Shown here in pieces: positions 17,100 through 26,324 of a DNA stretch of 45,810 nucleotides. The stretch comes from an uncultured Pelagibacteraceae bacterium. GTDB taxonomy: Bacteria > Pseudomonadota > Alphaproteobacteria > Pelagibacterales > Pelagibacteraceae. Each line of letters starts with the position of its first letter. The first letter of the stretch is position 1. The stretch lies in assembly GCA_902555945.1 (NCBI GenBank), contig CACDUS010000011.1:1-45810 (forward strand), read 5' to 3'. A program made the position numbers and the translations under genes. The notes under the pieces were generated by a model. It was not told where the DNA came from, did no database searches, and saw only the letters and a list, made by a program, of their open reading frames with translations.

Positions 17100-17465
17100 T
17101 TATTTTTTTTTTATAATAAATAATTTGAAAATTATTGCACCCCCTATAATAAACATTAAGACAGGCAATAACCAAAGAAAATAGGTATTTTTATTAAACT
17201 TAGGATCATACAATATCCATTCACCATATTTTTCCTGAAAAAAACTATAAATTTCATCTTCGCTTTTACCATTTTCCAATTTCTGTTTAACTACTAACTT
17301 TAAACTATTAGCAAATTCTGTGTCAGAATCATAAATTGATTGACCTTGGCAAATTAAACAGCGCAAGTTTTTTGTAATTTTATTTTGTAAATTAATATTT
17401 TCTGCATTAGCTAAACTAATATTTATTATTAAAAAAATAATAGCTAAATATTTAAATAATTTCAT
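17100..17465 (-). CDS. ccmH: Cytochrome c maturation protein CcmH
   Basis: Membrane-anchored periplasmic thiol protein that keeps apocytochrome c cysteines reduced for haem ligation. The 121 residues comprise a signal sequence, LRCLICQGQSIYDSDTEFA with the redox pair Cys36 and Cys39, EDEIYSFFQEKYGEWILYDP, and a C-terminal membrane helix. This is the short CcmH/CycL form without the TPR (CcmI) domain. The start overlaps the ccmG stop by four bases (ATGA). Confidence 0.96.
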   Translation of the reverse strand: MKLFKYLAIIFLIINISLANAENINLQNKITKNLRCLICQGQSIYDSDTEFANSLKLVVKQKLENGKSEDEIYSFFQEKYGEWILYDPKFNKNTYFLWLLPVLMFIIGGAIIFKLFIIKKK

Positions 17466-17980
17466 TTTATAATTTCTTCTATTTCAATAAATGAGTATTC
17501 ATTAATTGGACCAATAATTTTTTTTATAATTTTTTTATCGTGAATTAAAAAAGTTTCTGGCACACCATATGCTCCCCATTCTATAGCTATGGTACCATCT
17601 AAATCAGAGAGAATAATATCATAGGGGTTCTTTAATTCATTTAAAAATTCATTAGCATTTTCATCACTATCTTTATAGTTCAGACCTATAATCTCAATAT
17701 TTTTATCTTTTTTAAATTTCATTAAATACTTATGTTCTTCTCTACATGGGACACACCATGAAGCCCATATATTAAATAAATAAAATTTATTATCTAAAAA
17801 TATATCTTTTGAATTTAATATCTTTTCATTTTTGAATTTTTTTACCTTAAATTCTGGAATATTTTTTTTAATTTCAACAGATGGTGTATAAGTATTTGGA
17901 TTTTGTAAACCTTTATAAAAAATAAGAAAAATTATAAAAAAAATTAATATTAAAAAAGCAGGATAAAATTTAATTTTCAT
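17462..17980 (-). CDS. ccmG: Thiol:disulfide interchange protein CcmG/DsbE
   Basis: Membrane-tethered thioredoxin-like reductant of the cytochrome c maturation pathway, 172 residues. An N-terminal membrane helix (about residues 6-23) is followed by a thioredoxin fold with the active site WASWCVPC (Cys76, Cys79). The family-specific acidic region and cis-Pro loop WGAYGVPETFLI are also present. Start overlaps the ccmF stop by 11 bases and the stop overlaps ccmH by four, showing tight translational coupling. Confidence 0.96.
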   Translation of the reverse strand: MKIKFYPAFLILIFFIIFLIFYKGLQNPNTYTPSVEIKKNIPEFKVKKFKNEKILNSKDIFLDNKFYLFNIWASWCVPCREEHKYLMKFKKDKNIEIIGLNYKDSDENANEFLNELKNPYDIILSDLDGTIAIEWGAYGVPETFLIHDKKIIKKIIGPINEYSFIEIEEIIK

Positions 17981-19847
17981 AATTTCTTTTAAATAAACTT
18001 AATGTACCTCCAAAACAAATTATTATAACTGATACCCAAATCCATATCATAAAAGGTTTAATTTGATATCTGATATTAAAGTAATCTTGATTTTGAACTA
18101 AATTCATAGTTATAAACTTATCTGTAAATAGATTGGTTTTAATATCTGCTTCACTAGTAACAATATTTGGCTGGTTATATATTCTTAACTCTGGGTTCAA
18201 AATTTGATTTTTTCCATATTGATCCTTAATATTAAATTTCCCAATAATTGCTTTATAATTTTGTTTTTCTTTTTGATTTATACTTTCAAAATTTATTTGA
18301 ATTTTGTTAGAGTTAATTGTTTCACCTATTTTTAAATTAGAAATTATTTCTGTAGAAAAAATATTATTAAATAGAATACTTAATATTAATAAACTAAATC
18401 CAAAATGAGCAATATTTTGAGATAAATTTTTAAATTCTTTTTTAAAAAAATCTCTAACAGTTATAAAAAATAAAAAAAACGCAGCTGTTAATAAAACGGT
18501 ATTTGTAAGAAAATTAATTTTTAAATTTTTAATTATTAAAAGAGTTAATATTAGAGAAATTATAAAAAATAAGACCAGATATAACTTATTCTTTAAATCT
18601 GATTTAACCCACTTTAGCTGTGAACCTATTGCCATAAAAATTAGAAATGGAATTAAAAAAGGTATAATCAACTTTTGAAAAAATGGTGGTCCAACTGATA
18701 TTTTTTCAGAAGTTATAACTTCTAAAAATATTGGATAAATAGTACCAATCAAAACAACTGCAAGAAAATACATCATAAACCAATTGTTTATCAGGATCGA
18801 AGTCTCCTTGCTTAGCCAAAATAAATTAGTTGGGTTTTTGTTTGAATTTTTAAAAATAAAAAAAAATATAAATAACGATAAAAAAATAAGAATAAATAAA
18901 AAAATTAAAATAAATAATCCTCTTTCTGGATCATTTGCAAAAGTGTGTACTGAATTTAAAATACCAGACCTTACTAAAAAAGTACCACACATACTTAACA
19001 TAAATGTTGTGATCGATAAAACAACCACCCATGAAGTAAGAATATTTTTTTTTTCCAAAACTAAAATACAGTGTAATAATGTTGTTAAACATAACCATGG
19101 CATAAGTGATACATTTTCAACTGGATCCCAAAACCAAAAACCACCCCATCCTAATTCATAATATGCCCAGATAGATCCTAATAAAATTCCTAGAGTTAAA
19201 AAAATCCAAGAAATAATTACCCATTTTTTTATATGTCTAGCCCAATCCTTTGAAATATAATTTAACGTTGCACCTGCAAGTGCAGATGAAAATATTATTG
19301 ATGATCCAACATAGCCTAGATACAAAACAGGTGGATGAATAGCTAAAGCTGGATCTTGTAAAATTGGATTTAAGCCCAATCCCTCTGTCGGAATTGGAAA
19401 AATATAATTAAATGGATTAGAGGTTTTTATTAAAAAAATAAAAAAACCAATAATAATTATTTCCTGAAATAATAAAGTTAAAATTTTATAATTTTTCTTT
19501 TGTTCTTTAGATTTGATTAAAAATAAATAAATAAATAAAGTTAATACAACTAACCAAAGAAGCAGACTTCCTTCATGATTTCCCCAAACTCCAGAGATTT
19601 TATAAAATAATGGTTTCGTTGTATGAGAGTGATTAAAAACAGTTTCATTGCTAAAATCAGAAATCACAAACGAAATAATTAAAGCAAAAAAACTAATAAT
19701 TACAAAAAAAAACTGAAAAAAAGTAAATATTAAAATCTTTTTATCTAAAATTTTTGAGTTTCTAAAATTTATTATAGAAAAATAAATAACAAAAATTGAA
19801 CAAAGTAGACCAGAAAATAATGAATAAAAACCAATTAAACTTGCCAA
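17970..19847 (-). CDS. ccmF: Haem lyase subunit CcmF
   Basis: Large inner-membrane protein (625 residues, many helices) that transfers haem from CcmE to apocytochrome c. The WWD haem-handling motif is at about 234-243 (WGGFWFWDPVENVSLMPW). Conserved histidine regions are at WGNHEGSLLLW and AIHPPVLYLGY, and a periplasmic domain precedes the last helix (MIWIWVSVIIICFGG). Length and order are normal. It starts 3 bases after ccmE and overlaps ccmG. Confidence 0.97.
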   Translation of the reverse strand: MASLIGFYSLFSGLLCSIFVIYFSIINFRNSKILDKKILIFTFFQFFFVIISFFALIISFVISDFSNETVFNHSHTTKPLFYKISGVWGNHEGSLLLWLVVLTLFIYLFLIKSKEQKKNYKILTLLFQEIIIIGFFIFLIKTSNPFNYIFPIPTEGLGLNPILQDPALAIHPPVLYLGYVGSSIIFSSALAGATLNYISKDWARHIKKWVIISWIFLTLGILLGSIWAYYELGWGGFWFWDPVENVSLMPWLCLTTLLHCILVLEKKNILTSWVVVLSITTFMLSMCGTFLVRSGILNSVHTFANDPERGLFILIFLFILIFLSLFIFFFIFKNSNKNPTNLFWLSKETSILINNWFMMYFLAVVLIGTIYPIFLEVITSEKISVGPPFFQKLIIPFLIPFLIFMAIGSQLKWVKSDLKNKLYLVLFFIISLILTLLIIKNLKINFLTNTVLLTAAFFLFFITVRDFFKKEFKNLSQNIAHFGFSLLILSILFNNIFSTEIISNLKIGETINSNKIQINFESINQKEKQNYKAIIGKFNIKDQYGKNQILNPELRIYNQPNIVTSEADIKTNLFTDKFITMNLVQNQDYFNIRYQIKPFMIWIWVSVIIICFGGTLSLFKRNYEN

Positions 19848-19850
19848 AAT

Positions 19851-20270
19851 TTATTTCTCCTCTAATGCTGATTTTACTTCAGGTGGCATATAATTTTCAT
19901 CATGTTTAGCTAAAATTTTAGTAGCTAAAAAAAATTTTTTATCTTTTAAATAACCTTCTGCGACTACGCCCTTACCTTCAGTAAATAAATTAGGAATAGC
20001 GCCTGTGTAAGTTACATTTATATCATTTTTAAAATCAGTAACTATAAATTTCAATTTTTTTTCATCAATTAAAATTGAATTCTCTTTGACCATTCCACCA
20101 ATCCTAATCTTATTTTTGTTTATTTCTGTTAATGTTTGAATTTCTGTAGGTGATTTAAAATATACTACATTTTCCTCAAGTGATTTTAAAATAAGGAAAA
20201 CCGATAGTGATAATATTATTAAAATTAAGAATATAAAAAAAAATCTTAATTTAACTTTACGACCATACAT
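19851..20270 (-). CDS. ccmE: Haem chaperone CcmE
   Basis: Periplasmic membrane-anchored haem chaperone, 139 residues. The N-terminal helix (residues 8-28) is followed by an OB-fold ([32 protein letters not shown]). The covalent haem-binding histidine is His123 in [12 protein letters not shown], with Tyr127 as the usual axial ligand. Lies 10 bases downstream of ccmD and 3 bases upstream of ccmF. Confidence 0.96.
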   Translation of the reverse strand: MYGRKVKLRFFFIFLILIILSLSVFLILKSLEENVVYFKSPTEIQTLTEINKNKIRIGGMVKENSILIDEKKLKFIVTDFKNDINVTYTGAIPNLFTEGKGVVAEGYLKDKKFFLATKILAKHDENYMPPEVKSALEEK

Positions 20271-20280
20271 GGTTTAAAAG

Positions 20281-20508
20281 TTAGATAATCGAATTATTAG
20301 ATAAAATTTGTTTATTAATACTTTGAGATTTCGCAATAACTGCACTTTCAGAATTTAAAGTTCCAAACTTAGCAATAAACTTTTTATTTTCCTTAATATA
20401 TTGAATTTTAGTGACAATATAAAGTGTAGTAAAACTTATCAATGTAAATGCAAATGCAGACCAAACGTATAATCCATATCCATCCATTAATATAATTTCA
20501 TTAATCAT
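20281..20508 (-). CDS. ccmD: Haem exporter accessory protein CcmD
   Basis: Small single-helix membrane protein that helps release holo-CcmE from the CcmABC complex. The motif DGYGLYVWSAFAFTLISFTT is typical. The frame starts with ATG overlapping the ccmC stop by four bases, giving 75 residues. A second ATG seven codons later (MDGYGLYV, 20487) would give 68 residues, and either is plausible. The C-terminal 35 residues after the basic stop-transfer (KIQYIKENKKF) are longer than in most CcmD proteins and unlike anything I recognise. Confidence 0.9.
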   Translation of the reverse strand: MINEIILMDGYGLYVWSAFAFTLISFTTLYIVTKIQYIKENKKFIAKFGTLNSESAVIAKSQSINKQILSNNSII

Positions 20509-21212
20509 AATCTATCTAAACCTTTATTTTTAATCTTTATCAGTTCTGTATTATATTTCATTAAAAAAATTAATAGAGAAAATAGAGCAAATGCCGCAGT
20601 CATAATCAATAACGGATACAACATTGATGTATGAATAGATGATTTTGATAAAATGTTAATTGAAGCGGGTTGATGTAATGTGTTCCACCAATCAACGGAA
20701 TATTTAATTATTGGAACATTAATTATTCCTAATATTGTAATAATTGTTGTTAACTTGAATGCTTTCTCGTCATTATTACAAATCCTCCAAGCAATTAAGT
20801 ATAAAATATAAAATAAAGCAAGCAACAACATAGATGTTATTCTTGCATCCCAAGCCCACCAAGTTCCCCAAGTTGGTTTTCCCCATATAGATCCTGTTAC
20901 TAACGCAATTATATTAAATACCAGTCCTGAAGGTGCTAAACTTTTAGAAATTAAAAAAAAATTTCTTATTTTAAAAACATACCCAATTAAAGATAAAAAA
21001 GTAACTACAGAAAAAATTCCAAGGCAAATCCAAGCAGCTGGAACGTGAACATACATTATTCTTACGGAGTGACTCTGTTTATAATCTTCTGGAGATAATA
21101 CTAATGCTTCTGTTAATCCAATAGACAAAATAATAATAAATAATAAAAGAACATACTTAGGTGCCTTTGATGTTATAGAAAAAATTTTATTAGGTTCAAA
21201 ATATTTAAACAT
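20505..21212 (-). CDS. ccmC: Haem exporter membrane protein CcmC
   Basis: Six-helix inner-membrane protein that loads haem onto CcmE. The 235 residues contain the WWD motif WGTWWAWDARITSML at about 115-129 and conserved histidine regions YVHVPAAWICLG and WNTLHQPASI. First gene of the ccmC-D-E-F-G-H run. ccmA, ccmB and ccmI are not in the window and must be elsewhere if the pathway is complete. Upstream is a 178-base gap with a strong stem on the same strand. Confidence 0.96.
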   Translation of the reverse strand: MFKYFEPNKIFSITSKAPKYVLLLFIIILSIGLTEALVLSPEDYKQSHSVRIMYVHVPAAWICLGIFSVVTFLSLIGYVFKIRNFFLISKSLAPSGLVFNIIALVTGSIWGKPTWGTWWAWDARITSMLLLALFYILYLIAWRICNNDEKAFKLTTIITILGIINVPIIKYSVDWWNTLHQPASINILSKSSIHTSMLYPLLIMTAAFALFSLLIFLMKYNTELIKIKNKGLDRL

Positions 21213-21262
21213 TTAAAAAATTATTTTAATTCAATTTTAAGATTTTATTAGGAAATAATTGT

Positions 21263-21323
21263 CTGATCAAGAATGTCAGAGGGAGATAATAACGAAGGGT
21301 AAATATTTAACATCCTTGACCAG
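21263..21323 (-). promoter_or_regulatory. Long imperfect stem in the ccmC upstream region
   Basis: On the minus strand CTGGTCAAGGATGT (21323-21310) can pair along all 14 positions with ACATTCTTGATCAG (21276-21263), using two G-U pairs. On the plus strand the same two positions are A-C mismatches. This asymmetry points to a functional minus-strand RNA, either a ccmC leader or a separate small RNA. The enclosed loop is 33 bases. No known motif recognised. The remainder of the gap (21213-21390) shows nothing else I can support. Confidence 0.5.
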
Positions 21324-21390
21324 AATTCAATTAATTTAGTTAACCGCTGTGTCAAAGATTTGAACTAATTGTGTTTAAAAAGTGATATTT

Positions 21391-21711
21391 TTAATTAGAA
21401 AGCTTAAAATAACTAGAACCCTTTTTTCCTGAAAAAATCTCCTCAATTAAAGGATGTTTTATCGGCTCATCAGAATCATCCATTAAAAGATTTTGTTCAG
21501 AAACATAAGCTTCATAGGTTATCTCATCATTTTCAGCAAGTAGATGATAAAATGGTTGATCTTTTCTCGGTCTTACATTTTTTGGTATTGATTGATACCA
21601 TTCTTCAGAATTATTAAATTCAAAATCTACATCGTAAATAACACCTCTAAATTCAAAATGTTTGTGTTTTACGATATCTCCAATTGAAAATTTTGCCTTT
21701 TGAATAGCCAT
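21391..21711 (-). CDS. hspQ: Heat shock protein HspQ (YccV-like, hemimethylated-DNA-binding domain)
   Basis: Small soluble protein of 106 residues. The pattern AKFSIGDIVKHKHFEFRGVI, YDVDFEFNNSEEWY, DQPFYHLLAEND and AYVSEQNL matches the YccV/HspQ fold; in enterobacteria HspQ tunes Lon protease and affects DnaA stability. It is monocistronic here, divergent from yciB. The short C-terminal tail after LMDDSDEPIKHPLI carries the usual EEIFSGKK-type ending. Confidence 0.92.
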   Translation of the reverse strand: MAIQKAKFSIGDIVKHKHFEFRGVIYDVDFEFNNSEEWYQSIPKNVRPRKDQPFYHLLAENDEITYEAYVSEQNLLMDDSDEPIKHPLIEEIFSGKKGSSYFKLSN

Positions 21712-21799
21712 TGAGATTAGTATGGGGATTTAAAAATAAAAATCAATAAGAAAAATTTATAATTTACGTTAAATTATTATTTGTGTTAATATCTCCGAA

Positions 21800-22351
21800 G
21801 TGAATAAATCTTTTTTGAAGTTTCTAACTGATTTTGGACCTTTAGTAATTTTTTTTTACTACTATTACGATAGTGGAAAAGATTTAAAAGTTGCAATCCC
21901 ACCCTTTATAATTGCGACAATTTTAGCATTAGGAATAATGTGGCTATTAGAAAAAAAAATTCCAAAAATTCCATTAATAAGTGGAATTTTAATTATTTTT
22001 TTTGGAGGGTTAACAATATATTTTAACAATCCTGTTTTTATCTATATCAAACCAACAATTATCAATGTTTTATTCGGTTTAGCTTTAATATTTGGCAGAT
22101 ATTTTACTAATGAACCTGTTTTAAAAAAATTAATGGGAAAATCTGTTTCATTAACCAGTGAAGGCTGGGAAATTTTAAACAAAAGATGGGTATATTTTTT
22201 CTTTGGATTGGCAATATTAAATGAATTAGTTTGGAGGACACAATCTGAAGAATTTTGGGTAAATTTTAAAGTATGGGGTTTATTGCCAATAACTTTTATT
22301 TTTACTGCTTTTCAAATAGGATTAATAAATAAATATAAAACTAATGAATAA
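21800..22351 (+). CDS. YciB/IspZ family inner-membrane septation protein
   Basis: Polytopic membrane protein of 183 residues, five to six helices, of the YciB (IspA/IspZ, intracellular septation) family linked to cell-envelope synthesis and division. Seen: LTDFGPLVIFFYYYYDSG, GLALIFGRYFTNEPVLKKLMG, SLTSEGWEILNKRWVYFFFG and LAILNELVWR, all characteristic. The start is GTG (21800-21802); there is no ATG before the first conserved segment. It overlaps the following DUF2794 gene by eight bases. Confidence 0.92.
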   Translation: MNKSFLKFLTDFGPLVIFFYYYYDSGKDLKVAIPPFIIATILALGIMWLLEKKIPKIPLISGILIIFFGGLTIYFNNPVFIYIKPTIINVLFGLALIFGRYFTNEPVLKKLMGKSVSLTSEGWEILNKRWVYFFFGLAILNELVWRTQSEEFWVNFKVWGLLPITFIFTAFQIGLINKYKTNE

Positions 22352-22688
22352 TAATTTAAGATTAATAATTAATAATGTTAACAAACAAATTGAAGACAAA
22401 CATTTTTTTGAAAAAGATGAATTAAAAATAATTTTAGATCTTTATGCAAAAATGGTTTCAGAAGGATCTTGGAAAGACTATGGGCTTAGCATATCTAGTA
22501 AACAAGTTGGCTTTAGTGTGTTTAAAAATGCAGCTGAGAATGCTCTTTACAAAATATGTAAAAATTTCAAACCTAAGAATAAAAACTTAAAATATTTAAT
22601 AACAGATACTAACGGAAAAATTCTTAAAAACTCTTTTGATCTAAATGTATTATTAAAAAATACTAATTGGAAAAAACTTCAAAAATAA
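22344..22688 (+). CDS. DUF2794 family protein
   Basis: A 114-residue soluble protein of the alphaproteobacterial DUF2794 family, function unknown. The recognisable order is FFEKDELKIILDLYAKMVSEG, WKDYGLS, FSVFKNAAENALYKICK and a C-terminal strand-rich part ending in a hydrophobic Val-Leu-Leu. It is coupled to yciB by an eight-base overlap and ends two bases before the end of the convergent Bax-inhibitor-like gene. Confidence 0.85.
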   Translation: MNNNLRLIINNVNKQIEDKHFFEKDELKIILDLYAKMVSEGSWKDYGLSISSKQVGFSVFKNAAENALYKICKNFKPKNKNLKYLITDTNGKILKNSFDLNVLLKNTNWKKLQK

Positions 22689-22690
22689 AA

Positions 22691-23452
22691 TTATCTTCTT
22701 TGACCAAAAAGTCTTAAAAGCATAATAAATAAATTAATGAAATCTAGGTAAAGAGTTAAAGCACCCATTACAGCTTTTTTACCAATGAGCTCGCCTGTAT
22801 CAGAGGCAGAATACATATTTTTAATTTTTTGAGTATCATAAGCAGTTAAACCTACAAATATTAAAACACCTAAAATTGAAATTACAAAATACATCATTGA
22901 AGACTTCATGAAAATATTTACTATTGAGGCGATAATAATTCCAATTAGACCCATCATTAAAAAAGAACCTAATTTTGTTAAATCTCTTTTAGTAGTATAT
23001 CCATAGATACTCATTGCTCCGAAAGTTGCAGATGTAATAAAGAAAACTCTTGTTACACTTAGACCTGTGTAAACTAGTAAAATTGAAGATAAAGATAATC
23101 CCATTAAGGCTGCAAAAATCCAAAATGTAGTTTGAGCTTTTGATGCACTCATTTTATTTATGCCAAAGCTCATATAAAAAACTATCCCTAAAGGAGCCAA
23201 CATTACAAGCCACTTTAAACCAGATAAATAAATTGCATTACCCATTTGAGTAAGAGCTACAATAGATCCGGATGCATCAGTAACAACGGACATTTTAAAG
23301 GTTAAAAGTGCTATTATTCCTGTAAGCAAAACTCCTGTTGCCATATAATTATAAACTTTCAACATGTAGGCTCTTAAGCCTTCATCTGTAACAGCAGTTT
23401 CATGAGCAGCTGCTCTAGCTCTTGCAAGTATTCCTTTTTTATCAAATTCCAT
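22691..23452 (-). CDS. Bax inhibitor-1 (YccA/YbhL-like) membrane protein
   Basis: Seven-helix inner-membrane protein of the BI-1/TMBIM family, 253 residues. Seen: the N-terminal DEGLRAYMLKVYNYMATGVL region and the late conserved FVGLTAYDTQKIKNMY followed by GALTLYLDFINLFIMLLRLFG, which carry the family's acidic pair thought to act in calcium or proton leak. Related YccA binds FtsH. Monocistronic, convergent with DUF2794 and divergent from the aldo/keto reductase gene. Confidence 0.94.
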   Translation of the reverse strand: MEFDKKGILARARAAAHETAVTDEGLRAYMLKVYNYMATGVLLTGIIALLTFKMSVVTDASGSIVALTQMGNAIYLSGLKWLVMLAPLGIVFYMSFGINKMSASKAQTTFWIFAALMGLSLSSILLVYTGLSVTRVFFITSATFGAMSIYGYTTKRDLTKLGSFLMMGLIGIIIASIVNIFMKSSMMYFVISILGVLIFVGLTAYDTQKIKNMYSASDTGELIGKKAVMGALTLYLDFINLFIMLLRLFGQRR

Positions 23453-23532
23453 AATGCTAGAAATATATAGTCTTTTACTAATTATTCAAGATGCCTTAAA
23501 AGATTAATAAAAAATTAATACAAAAAACCTGA

Positions 23533-24570
23533 ATGAATTACAAAAAATTAGGGAATACTGATGTTGAAGTGAGTACAATTTGTCTCGGCACAATGACTTG
23601 GGGAGAACAAAATACTCAAGCTGAGGGATTTGAGCAAATGGATTTTGCTTTAGATCAAGGTGTAAACTTTTGGGATACCGCTGAAATTTATTCTATACCA
23701 CCAAGAGAAGAAACATTTGGTAGCACAGAAAAAATCATAGGTAATTGGTTTGAACAAACAAAAAAAAGGGACAAAGTAATACTTGCCTCTAAAGTTTGTG
23801 GGCCAATGAGAGAATATGTTCGAGGTGGTGGAAATCAATTTGGTAAAAAAAATATTACAGAAGCTTTAGAAGGAAGTTTAAAGAGATTAAAAACTGATTA
23901 TATAGATCTATATCAACTTCATTGGCCTGAAAGAAATACAAATTTTTTTGGTAAATTGGGTTACGAACATGGTGATGATGGTGAGTGGACTAAATTTGAA
24001 GATATTTTAGAAAATCTCAAAAAATTTATAGAACAGGGAAAAATAAGATATGTTGGTTTATCTAATGAAACTCCATGGGGCCTATCTAAATTTTTAGAAA
24101 TTTCTAAAGACAAAAATCTTCCAAGAATGCTTTCGGTACAAAACCCATATAACCTTTTAAATAGAACTTATGAAGTTGGTCTTGCAGAAATGTCAGTAAG
24201 AGAACAAACTGGATTACTAGCATATTCTCCATTAGCATGTGGTTATCTCTCTGGAAAATATAGAAATAATCAATTGCCAAAAAAATCTAGAATAGCACTT
24301 CATAAAGATTTTTGGACTAGATACAACAAACCTAATTCAGGAAAAGCAATCGATGCATATTATGAGATAGCAAAGAAATATAAATTAGATTTGGCTCAAA
24401 TGTCTTTAAAATTTTTAGAAATTCAACCTTTTGTAACCTCTGTCATTATTGGGGCAACTACAATGGAGCAGTTGAAAACTAATATAGAAAGTGTAAATAT
24501 AAATTTGACTAACGAAATAATAAATGAAATTAACGAAATACAAAAAATTTATCCAAACCCATGTCCTTAA
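23533..24570 (+). CDS. Aldo/keto reductase (Tas-like)
   Basis: NADP-dependent oxidoreductase with a TIM barrel, 345 residues. The catalytic tetrad is complete: Asp48 and Tyr53 in NFWDTAEIYS, Lys87 in VILASKVCG and His130 in YQLHWPE. The insert IPPREETFGSTEKIIGNW is typical of the E. coli Tas group. Substrate unknown. It overlaps ialB by ten bases, so the two are co-translated. Confidence 0.93.
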   Translation: MNYKKLGNTDVEVSTICLGTMTWGEQNTQAEGFEQMDFALDQGVNFWDTAEIYSIPPREETFGSTEKIIGNWFEQTKKRDKVILASKVCGPMREYVRGGGNQFGKKNITEALEGSLKRLKTDYIDLYQLHWPERNTNFFGKLGYEHGDDGEWTKFEDILENLKKFIEQGKIRYVGLSNETPWGLSKFLEISKDKNLPRMLSVQNPYNLLNRTYEVGLAEMSVREQTGLLAYSPLACGYLSGKYRNNQLPKKSRIALHKDFWTRYNKPNSGKAIDAYYEIAKKYKLDLAQMSLKFLEIQPFVTSVIIGATTMEQLKTNIESVNINLTNEIINEINEIQKIYPNPCP

Positions 24571-25073
24571 TTAAAAAAACTTTATTATTTTCAATCATAT
24601 TTTTGATAGCCTCTCTATCAAAAACTTTCGCCTCTGATCTTAAAAAAATTGGTAAATTTAAAGACTGGGAAGTAATGGTTATGTCTGAAGCTTCAGGAAA
24701 AGTGTGTTTTGCCCAATCAATTCCTGTTTTGCAAGCTCCAAAAAAAGACAAAAGAGATGCTAGGTTATTTGTAACTTTTAGACCAGGTGAAAAAATTTCA
24801 AATGAAATCAGTACGACTTCAGGTTATGAATATAATAAAAACAATTCAGTACTAGCAGCCTCAGGAAATAATAAATTTAAGTTTGATATAAAACAACAAG
24901 GCTTTGCTTGGATGACTAGTAACAAAAAGGAAAAAATTATGGTCAAGGTTATGAAAAAAGGGTCAAGAATCATGGTCACAGGCTACAACTCAAAAGGTTC
25001 TCAAACAATAGATCATTACTCGCTACTTGGATTTACAAAAGCTTATAGCACTGCAAAAAAAGCTTGCAGTTAA
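24561..25073 (+). CDS. Invasion-associated locus B (IalB) family periplasmic protein
   Basis: Exported 170-residue protein with a signal peptide (cleavage near TFA-SD, about residue 21). The IalB core is FKDWEVMVMSEASGKVCFAQSIP, VTFRPGEKISNEIST, KFDIKQQGFAWM and a final KKACS. Two cysteines (in KVCFAQ and the last CS) probably form a disulfide, as in the family. IalB-type proteins are common in alphaproteobacteria that are not invasive, so the name should not be read as virulence. Lies three bases before argG. Confidence 0.9.
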   Translation: MSLIKKTLLFSIIFLIASLSKTFASDLKKIGKFKDWEVMVMSEASGKVCFAQSIPVLQAPKKDKRDARLFVTFRPGEKISNEISTTSGYEYNKNNSVLAASGNNKFKFDIKQQGFAWMTSNKKEKIMVKVMKKGSRIMVTGYNSKGSQTIDHYSLLGFTKAYSTAKKACS

Positions 25074-25076
25074 TAA

Positions 25077-26264
25077 ATGAAATCAAAAAAAAGAATTGTT
25101 TTAGCTTACTCAGGAGGACTTGATACTTCTATAATATTAAAATGGCTTCAAGAAAATTATAATGCTGAAGTAATTTGTTATACAGCTGATATAGGTCAAG
25201 AAATTGATCGAAAAAGAATTATTTCAAATGCAAAAAAATTTGGGGTTAAAAATATAATCATCAATAACCTTAAAGATATTTTTGTAAAAGATTATGTTTA
25301 TCCAATGATACGCGGCCATGCAATTTATGAAGGTGTATATTTGTTGGGAACTTCAATCGCAAGACCATTAATTGCAAAAGATCAAATTAAAGTTGCAAAA
25401 AAATATAAAGCATATGCAGTTTCTCATGGTGCTACTGGTAAGGGAAATGATCAAGTTAGATTTGAACTTGGATATCACTACTTTGGTCCAAAAATAAAAA
25501 TTATTGCACCCTGGAGAATTTGGAAATTAAAATCTAGAACAGATTTAATTAATTATGCAAAAAAATATGGTATTCCAATTCCAAAAGATAAAAAAGGAGC
25601 ACCACCTTTTTCTGTGGACGATAATTTATTTCACACTTCAACAGAGGGAAAAGTTTTAGAAAATCCAAAAAATTCAGCTCCAGAATTTATTTTTCAAAGA
25701 ACTGTTTCACCTGAAAAAGCTCCGAACAAACCAACTTTTGTTACTATAAATTTTAAGAATGGAGATCCAATTGGAATTAATGGAAAAAAATTAAAACCTT
25801 CGAAACTACTTGAAAAGTTAAATCAATTAGCTGGAAAGAATGGAATTGGAAGAGTGGATCTTGTTGAGAATAGATTTTTAGGAATAAAGTCAAGAGGGGT
25901 TTATGAAACTCCAGGAGGAACATTGTTAATTCATGCTCATAGAGCAATTGAATCTGTCACTCTAGATAAAGAAACAATGCATAGAAAAGATAATGTAATG
26001 TCTAGATATGCTGAACTAATTTACAATGGTTACTGGCACTCAAAGGAAAGGTTTAAACTTCAAAAAATTGTCGATCTCAAAAGAAATAAAGTCAACGGAT
26101 CAGTCAAACTTAAGCTTTATAAGGGTAATATAACAATTCAATCTAGAGTTACTAAAAGTACAGCTTACTCTATGAAAAAAGTTTCTTTTGAGGAAAATAA
26201 ATCTTTCAATAGGTCAAATGTTGAGAAATTTATAAACTTTCATAAAAAAAAGTTAAGAAACTAA
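25077..26264 (+). CDS. argG: Argininosuccinate synthase
   Basis: Joins citrulline and aspartate with ATP to make argininosuccinate in arginine synthesis. The 395-residue protein has the N-type ATP pyrophosphatase loop AYSGGLDTSIILKW, the citrulline/aspartate region GATGKGNDQVRFEL and the late signature VENRFLGIKSRGVYETPGGTLL. Start is three bases after the ialB stop, with no space for a separate promoter. argH is not in the window. Confidence 0.97.
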   Translation: MKSKKRIVLAYSGGLDTSIILKWLQENYNAEVICYTADIGQEIDRKRIISNAKKFGVKNIIINNLKDIFVKDYVYPMIRGHAIYEGVYLLGTSIARPLIAKDQIKVAKKYKAYAVSHGATGKGNDQVRFELGYHYFGPKIKIIAPWRIWKLKSRTDLINYAKKYGIPIPKDKKGAPPFSVDDNLFHTSTEGKVLENPKNSAPEFIFQRTVSPEKAPNKPTFVTINFKNGDPIGINGKKLKPSKLLEKLNQLAGKNGIGRVDLVENRFLGIKSRGVYETPGGTLLIHAHRAIESVTLDKETMHRKDNVMSRYAELIYNGYWHSKERFKLQKIVDLKRNKVNGSVKLKLYKGNITIQSRVTKSTAYSMKKVSFEENKSFNRSNVEKFINFHKKKLRN

Positions 26265-26324
26265 CATTTATTCACGGACAATTTGGGCATTGTTAAATTT
26301 GAAAAAAAACATAATTTAGTTCTT

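Noticed and set aside
18784..19161. 125-codon plus-strand frame within ccmF
   Set aside because: Lysine/isoleucine-rich antisense of a membrane protein; it lies over the conserved WWD region of ccmF.
21248..21313. A 21-codon frame (MLNIYPSLLSPSDILDQTII) upstream of ccmC as a leader peptide
   Set aside because: No ribosome binding site and no regulatory codon run; it lies within the stem-loop, which explains the region better.
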